Assembly: GCA_028023455.1 (NCBI GenBank)
Contig: JAQFVV010000152.1
Location: 1,736,001-1,800,000, forward strand
Direction of reading: 5' to 3'
DNA: 64,000 bases
From: Epiperipatus broadwayi
Taxonomy: Eukaryota; Onychophora; Udeonychophora; Euonychophora; Peripatidae
The notes under the pieces are model-generated. The model saw nothing but the letters and a program-made list of their open reading frames with translations, did not search any database and was not told the origin of the DNA. Made by a program: the position numbers and the translations under genes. Positions 59,235 to 64,000 of the stretch are shown one piece after another; positions within the stretch are counted from its first letter, which is position 1; each line of letters opens with the position of its first letter.

Positions 59235-60852
59235 AAATAAGACAAACTTAGATCAATTTAAACTATACACTAACAATTTCTGTGACAAGCCACCCCTCTT
59301 TCTGTGATTAAATATTCACAAAAGAAAAATACTAAATATCTCAAAACTTTCAAATAATATCTGCACATGCTTTTTAAATAGAGTTTTAGATTATTAATAA
59401 AAAAATGTTTAAAATTTCAGGTTATTTCATTTTTTTTCCTTAGATGCAACCAATTGTTACTGATACAGTGCTATTTAATTACAATTGGTTTCTTGTGCCT
59501 ATCCAGAAGGTTATATATTGTGCCATTACTATTTGGTCACTAGCCAAATTTATAGTAATGTGCATGTAGAAAAGGTAAAACAAAATCATCATCACAATTT
59601 TATATAACCATAAAGGAAGTTGTAGGGCATCCAAGTTTAAACCCTACAAGGTCCAGTTCTAAAAGCTTTAAACAGAGAAAGAATGGGTCAACAATTACAT
59701 GCTTTACTTGTTTGTGTGTTGATAGAAAGGTAATACACACATTTAAACTATTTAATATTTAAATTTCCTGTTAAAAAGCAAAGTTATAATGCATACATAT
59801 AGGCAATGTATGTGTAAATTATTTAATTGTTTTATATTTCAAATATTCAACATTTTAACTTTCTTTAAAACTAAGCTATGCTAGATCAATTCTAATATTT
59901 TATTCTATACTTTTATTTTGCTTTTCTTTAATTATAAGTGGGATTTAAAAGTTACAGATTTAATTAAATAATTGGGTTATAATTACTAAGCTAGCAATTA
60001 TAGTATTTAAGGTTAGTTTATGAATGATTTGAAAGAATGAAGGATGTGTGTACATTACATACAAAATTTTACATTTCCTAAATATTGAAAGAAAAGGAAG
60101 TATTAAATCTGTTAAATTATTTTTTTTGTACAATTGTTTGTTAAAAGAGGAAATCTGTTTAATCAGATATCAATCTTTGTAGCAATTTTTTTTGTAAATA
60201 ATTGTTTTTCACTTTGGAAGCTTATAATGGGTCAGAACTATGATTTTTGAAATTGTCTTATCAAGATCTAAAGAAGGAAGCTCAAAGATTTGAAGTGTTA
60301 CCTGGATGTTAAAAGAAAAAAGAAAAAGAAAAGAAAGGAAATAAGAATTGAGTCTATTTTTTTTAAACAAAAGTGTCTGGAAAAAGGATTAAACTTTTCA
60401 GTTGAAAAATCATTTAGTTGAAAATAAATTAGAGATCTAATTAAAACAAATTTGTCCAAAAATAGCAAGTGATGCTATCTCTGATTGGTTAAGTTAGCTA
60501 AAAATTGGATATAAAAAGCTGTCTTGAATTATTATGAGGATTATTGTTTATGATTCAGATTATTAAACTATCCAATTGAATGCTGAAAATATAAGAAATG
60601 GCTTGCTAGAAAAATTATATGTATGTCCCATCGGTTCTGGACCATCTGGGGAAGCTGCACATCACATAGGAAAGAAAAGATGTGTCTAAAATAATATTCT
60701 ACACCTTTCAACTGACCAGAGAAATAAGATGTTTTTAATAGAAGGAAGAAAGCATTCACCTGCATTCAAAGAAGATGAATTAATCTACTGATAAATATTA
60801 ATCATCAAGTCCAATTAATTGTTCCAACAACTGATTTTAAACTCAAGAAAAT
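59235..60852. other. AT-rich sequence with a TATA-like block near 60.51 kb
   Basis: GGATATAAAAAGC at about 60,508 has TATA form. Purine-rich runs lie at 60,300-60,345. No gene recognised. Confidence 0.4.
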
Positions 60853-61173
60853 TTATAAATGGGAAAACAACTGCTGTATTTCATCCACATGCTTGACAGG
60901 AAGAGAAGAAAAATTAATATAATGATTTCCAAATTGTCCACTAAAGCAAATAACCTCAATAGAGTCATCAGCATCAATAGTTATACACCTCAAGAAAGAG
61001 ATTGTTCCCACATAAAACGGAAATAGTAGCTGCAGAAATATAGAGACATTATACAAGACAAGTTTGAACCCTTGGAAATTCGCCACAAACAAAAGATCGG
61101 TAATATGACTTTTTATATCTATTTTCTTTATGATATCAGTCTTAATAAACATTTTAGCAATAAAGTGATACAT
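60853..61173 (-). CDS. Unrecognised open reading frame, 106 residues
   Basis: From ATG 61,173 to TAA 60,853-60,855. The composition is more balanced than random frames nearby, for example TIDADDSIEVICFSGQFGN and SSLPVKHVDEIQQLF, with a hydrophobic stretch FLQLLFPFYVGTISFL (about residues 46-61). No motif of a known family is seen. It could be a host exon, a retroelement fragment or chance. Confidence 0.25.
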   Translation of the reverse strand: MYHFIAKMFIKTDIIKKIDIKSHITDLLFVANFQGFKLVLYNVSIFLQLLFPFYVGTISFLRCITIDADDSIEVICFSGQFGNHYINFSSLPVKHVDEIQQLFSHL

Positions 61174-62440
61174 TTTATTTAAAGAACCTTTAAAGACTAT
61201 TCAGATCGATTAAAAACAAGAATGTCTTACTAATAATAACTTTGAGCTTCATAAATTATCTTGAATGTATGAAAATTATTTGTTTATTAATTTTACAGTT
61301 ATGAAAAATATTAATGTGTAAAACAATTTTTTTTTATATGGTATTATGATTTTAGTTTTAACTAATATATTATTGTTTTGGTTTTAAATAATATTTTGTT
61401 ATCATGGGATAAAACACGCACATACATAATGATATTTTATATGTGTATAATTGCGATTGAATGTGGAGTAACAAGTAGTGTTAGAATATTAGATTAGTTT
61501 GTTTCATTAAGTATAGCATTTCAGAGGTAGAAGAGAGGGGGGAGATAATGATTTAAAACTCTTGTCTAAAACTTGCTCTTTCAATTCTACTAACATTTTT
61601 TTTTACATTCTATTTACATGTTAGATTTTTAAAGTATGTGTGCTAATGAGCAGATAATATTTTTTTTTTCTGAAATACTTTTCTCATGGAGTGAAAATCA
61701 TGGTCAATGTGACGTCCAACTTAATACAAAATACATTTGAAGGGAAAGGGGGAAGAACTTAAAATTAATCTGAGGATTGTTATATAATCAATTATTATTA
61801 TTATTATTCATGTCAATTTTCATATTTATCTAGAAATTTTTATGTATATGTTAGAAATGTAGTAATAAATATTAGTTTGTTTTATTAAACGAGGCGTATA
61901 TATTTCATTAATTGTAGTCTTTGTTAAGTGTGATTATTCATCATCATCAATGGTTGAATATTAGTTATTTAAGATATAAGTAAATATGCTAAAATTAAGC
62001 AATAATTATGAATTTCTTTATAAAAATTAGTTTTATGTTTAGGCTTAGTCCTAGAGCTGTAGTTGAAACCCTTGTCATTATTGTTATTATTATCATCATC
62101 ATCATCGTCATCAACGTTTTAATTAATGAGCTGTTTAACTGTTTAAAGGCCATAAATAAATATTGATTTCATAATATTTAGTGATCTCTTAGTATTATTA
62201 TAACCACATCCCATCATCTATTTCATGCAAGGATGAGTGAATTGCCATCCTAAATTAGTTATATATAATCTGAGCTAGTGAACTTATAAAATATTGAAAC
62301 ACATTTGTTATGTTAAGATCTGAGAAATGATTTATGTTCAATGAACTCCACTTTGGTTTAAAGATGTTTTACTTTTACCTAAATATTAGTGCGTATAGTG
62401 ATATGGCTCAAAAAGCAAAATCTCTCATTTTTTTATTAGA
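61174..62440. other. AT-rich sequence, no recognised gene
   Basis: Contains short ATT and ATC runs (61,790-61,808 and 62,080-62,110). No gene. Confidence 0.5.
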
Positions 62441-62449
62441 AATAAAGTA

Positions 62450-62575
62450 CCAAAAAGGGATTCAAACCCGGTACATGTAAAAGGTTATTAGATATAACCG
62501 TGTCTAGATTCAGATAATCTAGTGGCGCCCTGCTAGACCATATTCACTTAGTATTTGTTTAAACATGCACTTAAC
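62450..62575 (-). other. tRNA-like block, possible tRNA-derived SINE head
   Basis: On the minus strand TGGTCTAGCAGGGCGCC matches an A box with one mismatch. About 60 bases later GGGTTTGAATCCC matches a B box with one mismatch, a spacing suited to a tRNA-derived promoter with a long variable region. No complete acceptor stem was found. Confidence 0.4.
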
Positions 62576-62860
62576 ATCAAACCAAGGAATGAAAGTGGAT
62601 AAAACCTACTGCCTGTATACCTGAGTTATATTTTATTGAATTACTAGTGTACTCACTTCACGTGATTTCATATAATACTGGTTATTAATAATTTGATCAA
62701 CCTTTACTTAATATCTTGATATTTGAACTCCTTCACTTATATGGTAATAGTTATATTGTAACCATCTATAATTATTTGAGCGACCCTTTACTTATGATCA
62801 TTCTATGGACTACTCAGGTATGGTAATATCTTTTTTTTGATTCATTTTATTATGTTACAA
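62576..62860. other. AT-rich sequence
   Basis: No gene seen. CTACTGCCTGTATACCTGAG resembles CTACTGCCTGAATACATTAG at 51,570, hinting at a shared repeat. Confidence 0.35.
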
Positions 62861-62990
62861 TATATATATATATATATATATATATGTATACATATATATA
62901 TATATTAATGGACATTTTATTTATTTTATATATATATATATATATATATAAAATAAATAAAATGTCCATTAATTAAAAACAAAAATTGTA
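62861..62990. repeat. (TA)n arrays and a TA-centred palindrome
   Basis: TAATGGACATTTTATTTATTTTA-(TA)n-TAAAATAAATAAAATGTCCATTA spans about 62,905-62,976. Confidence 0.85.
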
Positions 62991-63425
62991 ATTATAAATG
63001 AAATAATAAATTTAACGGTTTACAAACTATTACAAACAATCCTTAAATCCACAAAAGTACTTTTGGTTAATTTCTTCAACCTGCCTCAACTGGCATTAAA
63101 TTCAAAATCAAAAGTGAAAGTAAATCTCATCACTTCAAATTCCATGAATCTAGTATTTTAATGTTAGCAGCTTGTCGATTTATTAAATGCATTTTATTTT
63201 TGTTTATAAAAATTGCCTCTTTAATTTTTTTTTTAGAATGGTCTCTCTCTTCATGAAGAATTTTTACATTTTCAAAATCAAATTTAAATTTATATTTACA
63301 TGTTTTTTCGTGATCAAAGAAAACTGAAGAAAATATTAAATCACCATTATTTTTACTTCTGTGGATTTAAGGATTGTTAGTAATAGTTTGTAAACCGTTA
63401 AATTTATTATTTCATTTATATATAT
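62985..63425 (-). mobile_element. Penelope-like 3'-end relic with inverted terminal arms
   Basis: On the minus strand an open segment (about 63,320-63,135) reads DHEKTCKYKF, then NVKILHEERDHSKKKIKEAI, then FINKNKMHLINRQA and ends ILDSWNLK-stop. This is the pattern of the Penelope endonuclease C-terminus (a KIL-E--R--K-IKEAI-I block followed by a final W). It is bracketed by inverted arms: GAAATAATAAATTTAACGG...CCTTAAATCCACA (about 62,999-63,052) and its reverse complement (about 63,361-63,416). It is a second, severely 5'-truncated Penelope-like element with inverted ends. Confidence 0.65.
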
Positions 63426-63474
63426 ATATATATATATATATATCATTTATATATATATATATATATATATATGG
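63417..63474. repeat. (TA)n arrays
   Basis: Two TA arrays separated by TCATTTA. Confidence 0.9.
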
Positions 63475-63483
63475 AACATACCA

Positions 63484-63636
63484 ATGCTCTAATAAGCTCT
63501 TATTGATAAATGCAGCTAGAAAAAACATTTAAAATCTCTATCTAGAATTATCCTTATCCTCAGACTGATTGGTTTTGAGCTTTTCTCTTGCTGCACTTAT
63601 CAATAAAAGCTTATTAGAGCTATTGGTACACTCCCT
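63484..63636. repeat. Small foldback, ~37-bp arms
   Basis: ACCAATGCTCTAATAAGCTC...TTGATAAATGCAGC is mirrored by GCTGCACTTATCAATAAAAGC...TATTGGTAC. The interior on the minus strand (CAATCAGTCTGAGGATAAGG, TAGATAGAGATTTTAAATG) matches the end of the window and the foldback family. Confidence 0.7.
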
Positions 63637-63890
63637 GTATTACATATTGATAATGCAAGCTTAAAACAAGTCATATGATATATGACTTGCTTTATTGATT
63701 ATTATAATTTTGCCTTTGAGGCTTTGACAATGTTATATTTCTGAGACTATTAATATATGGTGAGACTGAAGTGTTTTTTGACCCATATAACTATTTAAGT
63801 TAGATATCTGGATTTAAAGACATTTACTTGTCTGAAAATTTCAGATTTTCTATTTAATAGTTATGTATTAGATAAGTGCTGGCTTTTGAG
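63637..63890. other. AT-rich spacer
   Basis: Under 300 bases; nothing recognised. Confidence 0.5.
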
Positions 63891-64000
63891 TTGGTATTTT
63901 AGATATAATATGTCCTAGCTCCTCACTGAGGTGAGTCAAAAGCCTGAAACTGGTCAGTCTAAAGATAGGTATAATTTTAGATAGAGATTTTAAATGCTTT
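63891..64000 (+). repeat. Foldback-family fragment reaching the window edge
   Basis: CTCCTCACTGAGGTGAGTC..., GCCTGAAACTGGTCAGTCT and TAGATAGAGATTTTAAATGC align with CTCCTCACTGATGAAGGCC..GAAACTAGTC..TAGATAGGGATTTTATGC of the 14-15.5 kb element. The CTGATGA core is altered to CTGAGGTGA. Confidence 0.6.

Overview
The window is eukaryotic DNA, very AT-rich (roughly three quarters A+T by eye). It is almost entirely repeat-derived. TTAGGG-type interstitial repeats, RTE-like and other LINE relics, Penelope-like, hAT and Merlin elements, long (ATT)n and (TA)n arrays, and a lone exon-like block flanked by GT/AG splice signals point to an invertebrate animal nuclear genome. I cannot name the species. 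No bacterial operon, rRNA, CRISPR array or intact host gene is visible.

Layout: 1-2,938 is a stack of LINE pieces separated by (ATT)n arrays (an ORF1 with a CCHC knuckle, an ORF2 tail, and two copies of one 5' leader that both start at an ATT array). 2,990-8,640 and 12,256-15,760 are two diverged copies of one non-coding segment. The first copy was later invaded by a hAT transposon (7-of-8-bp target duplication) and a LINE tail. The second was invaded by a large palindromic element (11-bp duplication). Between them are a LINE ORF1 relic and a 447-bp palindrome. 15,905-19,245 is a Penelope-like element (RT plus GIY-YIG) with long inverted arms. 19,248-23,647 and 44,035-50,184 are two copies of an unidentified ~4.4 kb non-coding repeat. 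The second contains a Merlin transposon with TIRs of about 375 bp. 27,418-28,905 and 54,380-57,360 are two RTE-type LINE copies. 34,597-43,488 is an LTR retrotransposon with ~2 kb LTRs coding only Gag and protease. A transposon carrying telomere-like repeats sits inside its 5' LTR. The right end holds a second Penelope relic and small foldbacks.

Two cross-cutting observations matter most. First, four places carry fragments of Illumina adapter sequence (24 bases at 16,070-16,093; 10-11 bases at 14,823, 22,483 and 43,968). One lies exactly at the centre of the large palindrome and one inside a Penelope arm, so the assembly is suspect there. Second, a dispersed foldback/tandem family (12.0, 14.0-15.5, 32.2, 34.1 and 63.5-64.0 kb) has definable ends, 11-13 bp target duplications, a 476-bp tandem period and a CTGATGA-hairpin-GAAAC motif resembling a hammerhead ribozyme core. 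It could be a retrozyme-like or Penelope-mobilised family, but two key base pairs of the ribozyme model are not satisfied.

Almost every coding feature here is a broken mobile-element gene. The only candidate host coding sequence is a 99-nt exon-like block at 33,589-33,687 on the minus strand.
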